Shown: positions 44,081 to 55,546, numbered from the stretch's first letter. The stretch: DNA of 63,261 bases from Anthoceros angustus (GCA_010909165.1 MU008167.1:1670001-1733261), one strand, 5' to 3'. The notes: a model not told the origin generated them from the sequence alone. Numbers and translations are program-made.

Positions 44081-45149
44081 TCACCGGGAGAAGCAGCGTT
44101 GCTCCCAGGTACAGGACGACACTCTGGAGGCTGTACATGTACAGCTTGTGTCCCCTCCTGGCTCAGTTCCTGACGAGGCTCCGGAGGCTGTACATATACG
44201 GTAGGCCTGCTTGCCAGGGCCTGATATCCCCAGGGACATGGTCAAGCAAGCGTATTTCTGGCCACAAGAGACATCCACCTGTATTTCTTCATACAATTGC
44301 AAGTTTACCTGCGAACTCGGTCCAGCTGGCGGGCTCTTCTCGCTAGCCACTGGAGCCAGGCAGTGAATTCACATCTGGGCCGAGCTTGTTGGAGAGGCCA
44401 TTCATGGTGTCGTTGCCGAATCCCATGTACATTTGGGAGTGAGATCCAGACCCCGGCTGGTCCGCGCGCGCTTCCTCCTGGCCCGCATAGAGGAGCATGC
44501 CCTGAGGCTGGATCTCATGTTCCTGCACCTCCTCTACACGATTGTCATGAGAAGTAGCCCTCGGCAGCACATGGGGAGCATTCCGGAAGGCATCTCCTCT
44601 GAACGCCTGGGAGTGAAATCCAGAGCGCGCGCTCTCGTCCGCGGGCTCTTCCTCCTGGACCGTACAGACAAATATGGCCCGAGGCCGGATCTCGCGTCCA
44701 CGGGGCTCCCCGAGCTCCATCCCGCGGTTGTCATGACAAGTAACCTCCCGCGCCACATGAGCATTCCGGGCGACCTCTCCCTCTCCTTGCCTGGAAGCAG
44801 AAGCATCCGTCCTCACAAGGTAGTCACTTTTCTTATGTAGGCTATTCCTTTGCCAATGAGCTGGGCCTCGAAGGCGAACTTTGCCCAGCCACTTGCACAC
44901 CTCTGCAAGGCCAAGGCGCCTCTCGCAAAGGACACTCTCCCCGCTCCAACTGTTGCCTCTGTTGGGATACACCTTGTCTTTCAGGGTTTTGAGAAACGGG
45001 AGCTGTATTGTGCGAGCCTTTCTGAGGTTGATGGCACCCTTGCCGGTCCAGCCGAACTCGTCCATCAAGTCCTGCCTACTCACCATTCCATCCCCATCCC
45101 AGGCATGCGGGATTCTTGGATCAAGGCCTTGGTCCATTGCTCGCGCCAT
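44081..45149 (-). CDS. Member of unnamed multicopy family with internal repeat (copy 3)
   Basis: The frame 45149-44343 (268 aa) starts MARAMDQGLDPRIPHAWDGD and carries the family core VSRQDLMDEFGWTGKGAINL, ARTIQLPFLKTLKDKVYPNR and VCKWLGKVRLRGPAHW. The C-terminal half contains two copies of an about 48-residue repeat. One begins ATSHDNRVEEVQEHEIQP and the other begins VTCHDNRGMELGEPRGRE. Both run into a phrase like GMLLYAGQEEARADQPGSGS. A likely terminal exon follows at 44350-44081 (GPSSQVNLQLYEEIQVDVS). Compared with the 37-38 kb copy it lacks the Arg-rich N-terminus. The frame is open, so it may be functional. Confidence 0.55.
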
Positions 45150-45429
45150 GTCAAGCTGCTCTCAGGTCAGGTCTGCCAACCCCAAGCCTCCTGCTTTCAG
45201 TTGGCGTCAGAAGGAAGGAAGGGAAGCGGCAGGTTGAACGACTCAAGTTCACTATCCCGATTCCCGCCCAATTCCAGGTTACCGGGCGGCTTTTCCCGAC
45301 CTATATACATGACCATTTGAGTACTCTTTCAAGGCCCTATCGCCTCGGACAACTTACAATAATTATGGGTCCGTAAGTTTCTTAATGGGCTTGTTTGCGC
45401 CTCCAGCTTCCTTCCGAGCTCTCTTCTCT

Positions 45430-45570
45430 TGAGAGAATTCATGAGGATTGGCAGACGCGGTAGCGCAACTGCAATAAATACATGTTTCTTTTAATTTCTC
45501 ACTAGTCAAAGAATACCTCCAATAAATATATGGTTCTTTCAATTTTACTCTAGTCAAAGAACATTTGATG
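45430..45570. repeat. Tandem duplication, about 62-bp unit
   Basis: Two diverged copies of caataaatacatgtttctttt ... ctagtcaaagaa lie side by side. No coding content. Confidence 0.6.
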
Positions 45571-45636
45571 AGGAGTGGTCAGGGTAGCACCATATCTCTC
45601 TTCTTAGCATGCACATATGGCAGTGTATATGATATA

Positions 45637-45822
45637 AATTTAGGTCCTTTCAGTTTCTCGGCATATTAGGCCAGCTTCATTTGCCGCATGTACAGATATG
45701 TGCGGATAGAAGATGTTGTCTCCCAAATATAAATTTAGGTCCTTTCAGTTTCTCGGCATATTAGGCCAGCTTCATTTGCCGCATGCACAGATATATGCGG
45801 ATAGAAGATGTTGTCTCCCAAA
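45637..45822. repeat. Tandem duplication, about 92-bp unit
   Basis: The block ataaatttaggtcctttcag through gatagaagatgttgtctccc occurs twice in succession (from about 45635 and about 45727) with two or three substitutions. Confidence 0.9.
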
Positions 45823-45860
45823 TTGTCCAGCGACGGTCTCTCCCAAGCAATGTGGATCTC

Positions 45861-46080
45861 GGATCCTCATGTATTTTATAGTCATGCCTACAAGTATAAC
45901 TCCCCAAGTGGAGTCTAGCATGCGCCGAATGTGGGGACAACATCATTTATGCACACTATATATATCCTCAAAATGTAATAGTAAAAGTAGAAATACTACT
46001 TAAATTACATAAATAAGTCTTAAGTTGAATGAATGAATATAAGTCTAACAAGTAGTCACATTATTAGACTCTAAAATATT
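45861..46080. repeat. LTR/leader-like repeat segment, short copy
   Basis: Begins gatcctcatgtattttatag and follows the same sequence as 50637, 52001 and 54645 for about 210 bp, then diverges. Its left edge is the same in all four copies. Confidence 0.8.
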
Positions 46081-46156
46081 CCGTATGCTGGTCAAGGAGA
46101 GCCAATTTGGGCTAAGGCGTATGCTGGTCAAGGAGAGCCAATTTGGGCTAAGGCCA
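46081..46156. repeat. 35-bp tandem duplication
   Basis: The phrase cgtatgctggtcaaggagag with ccaatttgggctaagg occurs twice without interruption. Confidence 0.95.
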
Positions 46157-46321
46157 GCATGTGCGGGTGAAGCAAAGAGAGAATTGTGCATCATGCTTCT
46201 AGGCTGCTGCAGTTGTTCATACAATTGTCTATTTATGCCTAGTTGCTCCTCTGAAATTCTTGTGTGCTATCCCAACTCAAACTCAAGCCTGTGTTTGTCT
46301 GCTGAAGGAATCCGCTCCCCT

Positions 46322-47500
46322 TCCAGGTAAATAGGTGGGGGAGCGAGATTCATGTTCTGGACCTCCTCTTCCTTGATGTGCTGTAGTGTAATCATTTTTA
46401 TCTCTCTTTGCAGGGCTCATCTACCACCTCATTCAATTTGCAAGCTTGTCGGACACGCTGACTATGCTCACTAGTGGTGCCATGGCCAGCGGGAACCAAA
46501 ATAGCAGTTTGGTTATCTTGTAGACCCAGTCAACCTAAACTCCTGTCTATTGTTTCTTGCCTTTCAATATAGAATTGCTTGGAACCCTTTTTGGAGGAGT
46601 CCAACATGGTTCTTTATTGCCTCCACAAATTCACCTCTTCAAGACTCTAGATTATGAGGAGATGTAGACCACAAATTCCATGCCCTATAATTCACAGCGT
46701 AAAAGGAACTACTAATGGGCTGGGGCTCACATCCATGATCAGAAGTCCAATAAGGTTCTTCGCTGCCTCCACATGTAAATCGACCTCTTCAAGACTCTCC
46801 TTCAGCAATGTGTTCTCCTTTCCTAGCTGGAGGAGTGGGCTAGGGCCCCAATCCCCTCATACTTGCATTACGTCATGTCTTGGCTGAAGGAACTAGCCTA
46901 GGTTCTTTTTTGTTCCTTGCACCTTGTTGTTCTTCACTGCCATTTTTGACAATTACAGGTTCTTGCTCGATTTTCCTTATGTAGCTGCTGGGTGATGGGT
47001 GTTTTGGGTGTCTCCTTGACCTCACCTTGCCTATTGTTGTTTCTAGTTCTCACCGGACTTGTTTTGTTTTGTCAATGCCATCGTTTCTCTAGAGTGATAG
47101 GAAGGAATCGGGAGGCGCAAAGAACAGTTGTAGGACCTATAAATATTAAAAGTCAAGACAAGCACACATTCAAGGCTAAGGTCTAGAAAGCAGAAGAAGT
47201 CAAATTGTCTTGTCATCGGTCAACGTTGGCCTCTACCATGAGAATCTAAGTGAGTCTATTTTATGTACCCATGACCATTACAGTAGTAAGTTGTAACGGC
47301 CATAAGAGTGATGAATATGTAGTTATGTACCCTAACTAAAAGGACAATTCAGGGTTTCCGTGGGTCTGGAAACTTGTTAAGTTATGAACCTGGAATTGGG
47401 CAGGATGTGAAGTATGTACTTTGTCCTCCCGCTTCTTTCCTTCCTCTGTTGGCGCCACTAGACAAAAGAAAGCAAGCGGCTTGGTGGTGACTGTCTTTAT
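46322..47500. repeat. Segmental duplication unit U1
   Basis: First of four similar blocks. It begins gtaaataggtgggggagcg, includes tgaggagatgtagaccac and ggagtgggctagggccccaa phrases, and ends in the family 5' flank. Here the flank is followed at about 47485 by an unrelated ggtggtgactg segment instead of the family gene, so the unit is gene-less. Confidence 0.8.
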
Positions 47501-47722
47501 AATGTCCACCACCCAGGTCCTTCGTGCATCCCCTTTATTACCACCTCCGCTTCTTCCGCTGAGGTACCTTCTGCTCCACGCCGTCCCCACCTTAAAGATG
47601 CAACCGCAGTGCTCTGACCGGAAAGAGCGTAGCACAAAGGCACCATGGACCCTGATTTAGTCCGCTTGGTAGTTCCATCTCCCATAACCTCCAACTCCGC
47701 ATAAGAGGGCCGCGTCGCTCCC
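47487..47722. repeat. Repeat segment shared with 51650-51900
   Basis: Plus-strand text gtctttataatgtccaccac, with taccacctccgctt and ataagagggcc phrases, recurs at about 51660-51880 with scattered indels. The complementary frame reads GGNKGDARRTWVVDIIKT in both copies, suggesting an old coding fragment of a mobile element. Confidence 0.7.
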
Positions 47723-49080
47723 TTCCGTAAATAGGTGGGGGAGCGAGATTCATGTTCTGGACCTCCTCTTCCTTGATGTGCTGTAGTGTAATCATTTTTA
47801 TCTCTCTTTGCAGGGCTCATCTACCACCTCATTCAATTTGCAGGCTTGTCGGAGACGCTGACTATGCTCACTAGTGGTGCCATGGCCAGCGGGAACCAAA
47901 ATAGCAGTTTGGTTATCTTGTAGACCCAGTCAACCTAAACTCCTGTTGTCTATTGTTTCTTGCCTTTCAATATAGAATTGCTTGGAACCCTTTTCGGAGG
48001 GAGTCCAACATGGTTCTTTGTTGCCTCCACAAATTCACCTCTTCAAGACTCTAGATTATGAGGAGATGTAGACCACAAATTCCATGCCCTATAATTCCTG
48101 GCAGTAGCTAAAGGAACTACTAATGGGCTGGGGCTCACATCCATGATCAGAAGTCCAATAAGGTTCTTCGCTGCCTCCACATGTAAATCGACCTCTTCAA
48201 GACTCTCCTTCAGCAATGTGTTCTCCTTTCCTAGTGGAGGAGTGGGCTGCCCCAATCCTCATACTTGCATTACGTCATGTCTTGGTGGTCAAGGAACTAG
48301 CCTAGGTTCTTTTTTGTTCCTTGCACCTTGTTGTTCTTCACGCCATTTTTGACAATTAAGGTTCTTGCTCGATTTTCCTTATGTAGCTGGGTGATGGGTG
48401 TTTTGGGTGTCTCCTTGACCTCACCTTGCCTATTGTTGTTTCTAGTTCTCACCGGACTTGTTTTGTTTTGTCAATGCCATCGTTTCTCTAGAGTGATAGG
48501 AAGGAATCGGGAGGCGCAAAGAACAGTTGTAGGACCTATAAATATTAAAAGTCAAGACAAGCACACATTCAAGGCTAAGGTCTAGAAAGCAGAAGAAGTC
48601 AAATTGTCTTGTCATCTGGTCAACGTTGGCCTCTACCATGAGAATCTAAGTGAGTCTATTTTATGTACCCATGACCATTACGGTAGTAAGTTGTATGACC
48701 ATAAGAGTGATGAATATGTAGTTATGTACCCTAACTAAAAGGACAATTCGAGGTTTCCGTGGGTCCGGAAACTTGTTAAGTTATGAACACGGAATTGGGC
48801 GGGGATGTGGTACTTTGTCCTCCGCTTCTTTCCTTCCTCTGGCGCCACTAGACAAAAGAAAGCAAGCGGCAGTGGTTAGAAGACTTGACCTAAGCGGGCG
48901 TGATATGGCGCAACCAAGGCGTGGCGTGTAAACTGTGATGGCGATGACTAGGCGTGCCGCGGAAGGAGGAAGCCCGTGTTCGACAAGGCTCACTTCTACA
49001 CCATCGGCTGAGTGATCAAGGCCTTGACCAAAGAGACGCCGTGCCTTGGACCGGATTGTGATCAACAGGACTTGATGGAC
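47722..49080. repeat. Segmental duplication unit U2
   Basis: Second block, repeating U1 from gtaaataggtgggggagcg at about 47727 onward with an offset of about 1.40 kb. It retains a truncated family gene start at its right end. Confidence 0.8.
48904..49075 (+). pseudogene. Truncated member of the multicopy family (copy 4)
   Basis: After the shared flank, an ATG (48904) opens MAQPRRGV-, which stops at once. Out of frame downstream, the core text for FDKAHFYTI and QGLDQRDA is recognisable before the sequence changes at about 49085 to a different repeat. It cannot encode the family protein. Confidence 0.65.
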
Positions 49081-49084
49081 AAGA

Positions 49085-49345
49085 CCTGTGAGTTACATCG
49101 GGTTATGAACAAGTTTGGTCATAGATCGCATAGTGCATCCGCAAGGTGTTGGGAATTCTCATTTCGTGGTTATTGTGACTTGTGTCATGTTTGGCTTGGA
49201 CGAAATCTTGTGGTTTGAAGCAAGACTTACAGACCATGAATCAACTTGGCAAGACCTTGGTTCAGGACCACCTAGATTTTGCACTATATCTGCCTTTAGT
49301 TGCGGAATGGCAAAATCTTTGAAGCACTTCCCGGATTTTGAGGAG
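49085..49345. repeat. Repeat segment shared with 53085-53345
   Basis: gagttacatcgggttatgaac through gacttgtgtcatgtttggc and the atttgcactat-type phrase recur at 53.1 kb. Differences are mainly short indels. No intact frame. Confidence 0.75.
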
Positions 49346-49423
49346 ATGTAGACCACAAATTCCATGCCCTATAATTCTGGCGTAGCTAAAGGAACTACTA
49401 ATGGGCTGGGGCTCATGTCTATG

Positions 49424-50636
49424 AGGGAGTCCAACATGGTTCTTTGTTGCCTCCACAAATTCACCTCTTCAAGACTCTAGATTATGAGGAGATGTAGACC
49501 ACAAATTCCATGCCCTATAATTCTCGCAGAGCTAAAGGAACTACTAATGGGCTGGGGCTCACATCCATGATCAGAAGTCCAATAAGGTTCTTCGCTGCCT
49601 CCACATGTAAATCGACCTCTTCAAGACTCTCCTTCAGCAATGTGTTCTCCTTTCCTAGCTGGAGGAGTGGGCTAGGGCCCCAATCCCCTCATACTTGCAT
49701 TACGTCATGTCTTGGCTGAAGGAACTAGCCTAGGTTCTTTTTTGTTCCTTGCACCTTGTTGTTCTTCACTGCCATTTTTGACAATTACAGGTTCTTGCTC
49801 GATTTTCCTTATGTAGCTGCTGGGTGATGGGTGTTTTGGGTGTCTCCCTTCAGCCTCTGCTTGCCTATTGTTGTTTCTAGTTCTCACCAGACTTGTTTTG
49901 TTTTTGTCAATGCCATCGTTTCTCTAGAGTGATAGGAAGGAATCGGGAGGCGCAAAAGAACACAGTTGTAGGACCTATAAATATTAAAAGCTGTCAAGAC
50001 AAGCACACATTCAAGACTGTAAGGTCTAGAAACAGAAGAAGTCAAATTGTCTTGTCATCTGGTCAACGTTGGCCTCTACCATGAGAATCTAAGTGAGTCT
50101 ATTTTATGTACCCATGACCATTACAGTAGTAAGTTGTAACGGCCATAAGAGTGATGAATATGTAGTTATGTACCCTAACTAAAAGGACAATTCGAGGTTT
50201 CCGTGGGTCCGGAAACTTGTTAAGTTATGAACACGGAATTGGGCGGGGATGTGGTACTTTGTCCTCCGCTTCTTTCCTTCCTCTGGCGCCACTAGACAAA
50301 AGAAAGCAAGCGGCAGTGGTTAGAAGACTTGACCTAAGCGGGCGTGATATGGCGCAACCAAGGCGTGCGATGGCAAGCACAACGATGGCGATGACTAGGC
50401 GTGCCGCGGAAGGAGGAGGAAGCCCGTGTTCGACAAGGCTCACTTCTACACCATCGGCCTGAGTGATCAAGGCCTTGACCAAAGAGACGCCCGTGCCTTG
50501 GACCGGATTGTGATCAAACAGGACTTGATGGACAAGTTCGGCTGGACCAGCCATCGTAGTCCCATCAACCTCAAACGTGCTCGCACCATAGAGCTTCCAT
50601 TTCTGAAAACCCTGAGGAACAAGGTGTATTCTCTCT
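49424..50636. repeat. Segmental duplication unit U3
   Basis: Third block. It repeats from gggagtccaacatggttctt through the family flank to a truncated family gene. Compared with U1 and U2 it keeps bases that they lack at several CAG or CTG positions, for example gctgtcaagac versus gtcaagac. Confidence 0.8.
50349..50636 (+). pseudogene. Truncated member of the multicopy family (copy 5)
   Basis: ATG at 50349. The N-terminus is frameshifted relative to the core, which then reads FDKAHFYTIGLSDQGLDQRD, KQDLMDKFGWTSHRSPINLK and TIELPFLKTLRNKVYS, and ends where the LTR/leader-like segment begins. The breakpoint is identical to that of the copy ending at 54644. Confidence 0.75.
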
Positions 50637-51480
50637 GATCCTCATGTATTTTATAGTCATGCCTACAAGTCTAACTCCCCAAGTGGAGTCTAGCATGCCC
50701 CTGTCGTAGGGACAACATCATTTATGCACACTACATATATCCTCAAAATGTAATAGAAAAAGTAGAAATACTACTTAAATTACATAAATAAGTCTTAAGT
50801 TGAATACATGAATACAAGTCTAACATGTAGTCACATTATTAGACTCTAAAGCATGCAGACCCCGAAGTCTATATATTTGAAGTTGAAGTTGCATAAATAA
50901 GTATTAAGTGGAATACATGAATATATACAAGTTGAATTAGTAGCCATATGTGATTCGGTAACTCGCTTGAGTGGTGATGCACGCAGCCTAAGTAACCCAA
51001 CCTCCATCACGGGTAGAAGAGTAGCTAGGATCACGGGCCGTGGTCGCCGCGGATAAACGCCATAACCAGGGCCCGTTATTGCGCCTGGTGGCCAAAGCCC
51101 ACGGCTCAACAAGCGACTCTTTTCGTGTGGAATCGCTCTCGCGCGCAGCTCACCCGACCTAGTCTCATGACCATTACAAGCGGTATTAGAGCTCGGGTTG
51201 GCGCCACACAATTAGATGGGATCGAGCCTACGCGGGCTGCGCTTCCTTTGCCGCTGAATTTGTGGAGCGATTTCGAGCAGGCTCGTGAGTTCCCATCGGC
51301 TGATGATGACTTGCGGCGGTGCTCGCGGAGTACACCTCATAGAACATCCAAGGGCTAGGCACCGTGCTGTTGTGGGGAGGCGAGCGTGGGCGGCCATACC
51401 CGGTTGAAGAAGGGCCAACCTCCGTCGTCTGGGCGAGGAGCAGCGAGGGGCTTGGATCCGCTTAACAACCAAAATAGCGA
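50637..51480. repeat. LTR/leader-like segment with degraded primer-binding site, copy B
   Basis: It begins gatcctcatgtattttatag, runs about 550 bp, and reaches a ggtattagagctcgggttgg site near 51187. A degraded version of the small ORF seen intact at 55235-55546 follows. The order LTR-like block, PBS-like site, leader ORF is that of a retroelement 5' end. Confidence 0.65.
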
Positions 51481-52000
51481 TTTGGTTATCTTGTAGACCC
51501 ACCAACCTAAACTCCTGTTGTCTATTGTTTCTTGCCTTTCAATATAGAATTGCTTGAGTCGGCTTCCCGATCCGACAAGCATCACATCTCTTAACAAATT
51601 GGTGTGTTTCCCATACATGGTGGCCACCATTAGCCTCCAAGATTTTCTTGGTGGTGACCTGTCTTTATAATGTCCACCACCCAGGTCCTTCGTGCATCCC
51701 CTTTATTACCACCTCCGCTTCCTGCTGAGGTACCTTCGCTCCACGTCCGGCCCCACCTTAAAGATGCAATGCTCTGATACCGGAAAGGGCGAGCGAGGCA
51801 CAAGGCTCTGCTGACCCGGCTTAGTCCGCTTGGTAGTTCCATCTCCCATAGGTGCTCCAACTCCGCATAAGAGGGCCCCCACCCGCTCCCTTCTCCGCTT
51901 CTGTGGGGTCCACTGCTCACAAGCTTAGGGTTTGTCCTAGCACTCCTCCACGCCTTCCTCCACCACGGCTACCAATTCTTCGTCCGGGAAGGTGTCCTCC
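51481..52000. other. Fragments of earlier repeats
   Basis: A piece of the U1/U2 block (ttggttatcttgtagaccca at about 51481) is followed by the 47487-type segment (about 51650-51900) and a short unique stretch. No gene. Confidence 0.6.
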
Positions 52001-52730
52001 TCGATCCTCATGTATTTTATAGTCATGCCTACAAGTCTAACTCCCCAAGTGGAGTCTAGCATGCCCACTCGTAGGGACAACATCATTTATGCACACTACA
52101 TATATCCTCAAATGTAATAGAAAAAGTAGAAATACTACTTAAATTACATAAATAAGTCTTAAGTTGAATACATGAATACAAGTCTAACATGTAGTCACAT
52201 TATTAGACTCTAAAGCATGCACCCGAAGTCTATATATTTGAAGTTGAAGTTGCATAAATAAGTATTAAGTGGAATACATGAATATATACAAGTTGAATTA
52301 GTAGCCATATGTGATTCGGTAACTTTGCTTGAGTGGTGATGCCGACTAAGTAACCCAACCTCCATCACGGGTAGAAGTAGCTAGGATCACGGGCCGTGAA
52401 TACGCAGATAAACGCCACATAAGGCCCGTTATTGCGCCTCCGTTGTACAAAGCCCACGGCTCAACAAGCAAGCGACTCTTTTCGTGTGGAACTGCTCTCG
52501 CGCATGCTCACCCGACCTAGTCTCATGACCATTACAAGCGGTATTAGAGCTCGGGTTGGCGATTATGGCACTAGATCCGGACCAATGCCGAGCCTACGCT
52601 GCGCTCGCTGCTTCATGAATTTGTGGAGCGATTTGAGCGAGCTCGGTTCCCTTCCCATCGGCGGATGATGACTTGCGCGGTGCTCGCCACGGGTACACCT
52701 CATAGAACACAAACTCATTGGGCGTAAGGT
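52001..52730. repeat. LTR/leader-like segment, copy C
   Basis: Third long copy of the gatcctcatgtattttatag segment, with the ggtattagagctcgggttgg site near 52543 and remnants of the leader ORF (ALDPDQCRAY-like, frameshifted) to about 52700. Confidence 0.65.
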
Positions 52731-52736
52731 AATGCC

Positions 52737-53080
52737 TCAATTCTTAATCACAGATACCATCCCCAATGCTTCGCGCTCCGTAGTAGTGTACCTCCGTTCT
52801 GCATGCGTGAGCTGTCTTCCGGCGTAGTAGATTGGATTATCCTCCGCTTGTCGATCGACTACTACTCCGATGTGGCCGACACATCCACATACACGTGAAT
52901 CGCTTTCCCATCCGGACCTTTTGGGCACCGATCGGGGTGGTTTGTAGGTCTCTGAATGCCGCCTCCCTTTCTGGTGTCCAGGTCCATTCCTCCTCCTTCC
53001 TGAGTTTCGGCATTATTGGGCCCTGCTTATCATGCAACCAGCGGAAAACTAGATTGGGGGCTATGCTTATGGACGAAGAC
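52737..53080 (-). mobile_element. Ty3/gypsy RNase H fragment
   Basis: The minus-strand frames read EEWTWTPEREAAFRDLQTTP and, one shift later, NPIYYAGRQLTHAERRYTTT followed by EREAL. These are conserved gypsy RT/RNase H phrases, distinct in sequence from the element at 55.8-59.9 kb. It is a stray fragment of a second gypsy lineage in opposite orientation. Confidence 0.8.
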
Positions 53081-53084
53081 CTGT

Positions 53085-53345
53085 GTGAGTTACATCGGGT
53101 TATGAACAAGTTTGGTCATAGATCGCATAGTGCATCTGCAAGGTGTTGGGGAATTCTCATTTCAGGGTTATTGTGACTTGTGTCATGTTTGGCTTGGACG
53201 AAATCTTCAGGGTTTGAAGCAAGACTTACGGGAGACCATGAATCAACTTGGCAAGACCTTGGTTCAGGGACCACCTAGATTTTGCACTATCTCGCTTGTT
53301 GCGAATGGCAAAATCTTTGAAGCAGACCCCGCTGGATTTTGAGGA
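53085..53345. repeat. Partner of the 49085-49345 repeat
   Basis: Same text as the 49-kb copy, with extra bases such as ttcagggtt where the other has ttcgtgg and ggttcagggacc where the other has ggttcaggacc. Confidence 0.75.
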
Positions 53346-53395
53346 GACCATGAATTCCCTGCCCCATTCCTGGCAATGGCTGCAGGAACTATATG

Positions 53396-54644
53396 AGCTG
53401 GGGGCTCATGTCTATGAGGGAGTCCAACATGGTTCTTTGTTGCCTCCACAAATTCACCTCTTCAAGACTCTAGATTTTGAGGAGATGTAGAGCACAAATT
53501 TCATGCCCTATAATTCCTGGCAGTAGCTAAAGGAACTACTAATGGGCTGGGGGCTCACATCCATGATCAGAAGTCCAATAAGGTTCTTCGCTGCCTCCAC
53601 ATGTAAATCGACCTCTTCAAGACTCTCCTTCAGCAATGTGTTCTCCTTTCCTAGCTGGAGGAGTGGGCTAGGGCCCCAATCCCCTCATACTTGCATTACG
53701 TCATGTCTTGGCTGAAGGACCTAGCCTAGGTTCTTTTTGATTCCCTACACCTTGTTGTTCTTCACTACCATTTTTGACAATTACAGGTTCTTGCTCGATT
53801 TTCCTTATGTAGCTTCTAGGTGATGGGTGTTTTGGGTGTCTCCCTCCAGCCTCTGCTTGCCTATTGTTGTTTCAAGTTCTCGCCAGACTTGTTTTGTTTT
53901 TGTCAATGCCATCGTTTCTCTAGAGTGATAGGAAGGAATCGGGAGGCGCAAAAAAACACAATTGTAGGACCTATAAATATTAAAAGCTATCAGGACAAGC
54001 ACACATTCAAGATTGTAAGGCCTAGAAATAGCAATAGTCAAATTGTCTTGTCATCTGGTCAACGTTGGCCTCTACCATGAGAATCTGAGTGAGTCTTTAG
54101 TATGTACCCATGACCATTACAGAGTAAGTTGTATGACCATAAGAGTGATGAATATGTAGTTATGTACCCTAACTAAAAGGACAATTGTGGTTTCCGGTGT
54201 GGAAACTTGTTAAGTTATGAACCTGGAATTGGGCAGGATGTGAAGTATGTACTTTGTCCTCCCGCTTCTTTCCTTCCTCTGTTGGCGCCACTAGACAAAA
54301 GAAAGCAAGCGGCTTGGTGGTTAGAAGACTTGACCTAAGCGGGGCGTGATATGGCGCAACCAAGGCAGCGGCAGTAGCAAGCACAACAGTAGGCGATGAC
54401 TAGACGTGCCGCCAGAAGGAGGAGGAAGCCCGTGTTCGACAAGGCTCACTTCTACACCATCGGCCTGAGTGATCAAGGCCTTGACCAAAGAGACGCCCGT
54501 GCCTTGGACCGGATTGTGATCAAACAGGACTTGATGGACAAGTTCGGCTGGACCAGCCATCGTAGTCCCATCAACCTCAAACGTGCTCGCACCATAGAGC
54601 TTCCATTTCTGAAAACCCTGAGGAACAAGGTGTATTCTCTCTGA
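53396..54644. repeat. Segmental duplication unit U4
   Basis: Fourth block: gggagtccaacatggttctt, a long-flank copy, and a family gene start. It is the copy with the fewest frame-breaking indels in the gene part. Confidence 0.8.
54396..54644 (+). pseudogene. Truncated member of the multicopy family (copy 6)
   Basis: The open frame starts MTRRAARRRRKPVFDKAHFY, continues with GLSDQGLDQRDARALDRIV and KQDLMDKFGWTSHRSPINLK, and ends NKVYSL where the LTR/leader-like block joins. An upstream ATG at 54352 is in another frame. Compared with the 352-residue copy it is cut after about 80 residues. Confidence 0.75.
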
Positions 54645-55234
54645 TCCTCATGTATTTTATAGTCATGCCTACAAGTCTAACTCCCCAAGTGGAGTCTAGC
54701 ATGCCCCTGTCGTAGGGACAACATCATTTATGCACACTACATATATCCTCAAAATGTAATAGAAAAAGTAGAAATACTACTTAAATTACATAAATAAGTC
54801 TTAAGTTGAATACATGAATACAAGTCTAACATGTAGTCACATTATTAGACTCTAAAGCATGCAGACCCCGAAGTCTATATATTTGAAGTTGAAGTTGCAT
54901 AAATAAGTATTAAGTGGAATACATGAATATATACAAGTTGAATTAGTAGCCATATGTGATTCGGTAACCTGCTTGAGTGACTGGTCTGCAGCCTAAGTAA
55001 CCCAACCTCCATCACGGGTAGAAGAGTAGCTAGGATCACGGGCCGTGAATACGCGCCAGATAAACGCCATAACCAGGGCCCGTTATTGCGCCCCTCCGTT
55101 GTACAAAGCCCACGGCTCAACTTAAGCAAGCAGCTCTTTTCGTGTGGAACTGCTCTCGCGCACAGGCTCACCCGACCTAGTCTCATGACCATTACAACTG
55201 GTATTAGAGCTCAGGTTGAGCGCCACAACCGATT
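54645..55234. repeat. LTR/leader-like segment, copy D, with primer-binding-like site
   Basis: About 550 bp starting gatcctcatgtattttatag and ending in cattacaac, followed by TGGTATTAGAGCTCAGG at about 55199. That site differs from the initiator-tRNA primer site TGGTATCAGAGC by one base. This could be the 5' LTR of the following gypsy element, but the expected matching 3' LTR is not seen after 59.9 kb. Confidence 0.55.
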
Positions 55235-55546
55235 ATGGCACTAGATCCGGACCAATGCCGAGCCTACGCGGGACTGCCTGCGCTTCCCACTGACACCGCT
55301 GAATTTGTGGAGCGATTTCGAACGAGCTCGACGAGGTTCCCATCGACAGATGATGACTTGCGGACGGTGCTCGCTTACGGAGTACACCTCATAGAACATC
55401 CAAGGGCTAGGCACCACGTAGGGCTGTTGTGGGGAGGGCTGAGCGTGGAGCGACTGTACCAGCGTTTGGAAGGGCCAACCTCCGTCGTCTGGAGCGAGGA
55501 GCAGCAGGGGGCTTGGATCTGCTTAACAACCAAAATAGAGGCGTGA
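55235..55546 (+). CDS. Small leader ORF upstream of gypsy gag
   Basis: A 103-codon frame starts MALDPDQCRAYAGLPALPTD, continues through a DDDLRTVLAYGVHLIEH-like helix, and ends TTKIEA. It lies between the primer-binding-like site and gag. Degraded copies follow the other two primer-binding-like sites at 51.2 and 52.55 kb, always at the same position, so it travels with the LTR/leader block. I do not recognise the protein. It may be an N-terminal Gag extension or an additional retroelement ORF. Confidence 0.5.
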   Translation: MALDPDQCRAYAGLPALPTDTAEFVERFRTSSTRFPSTDDDLRTVLAYGVHLIEHPRARHHVGLLWGGLSVERLYQRLEGPTSVVWSEEQQGAWICLTTKIEA

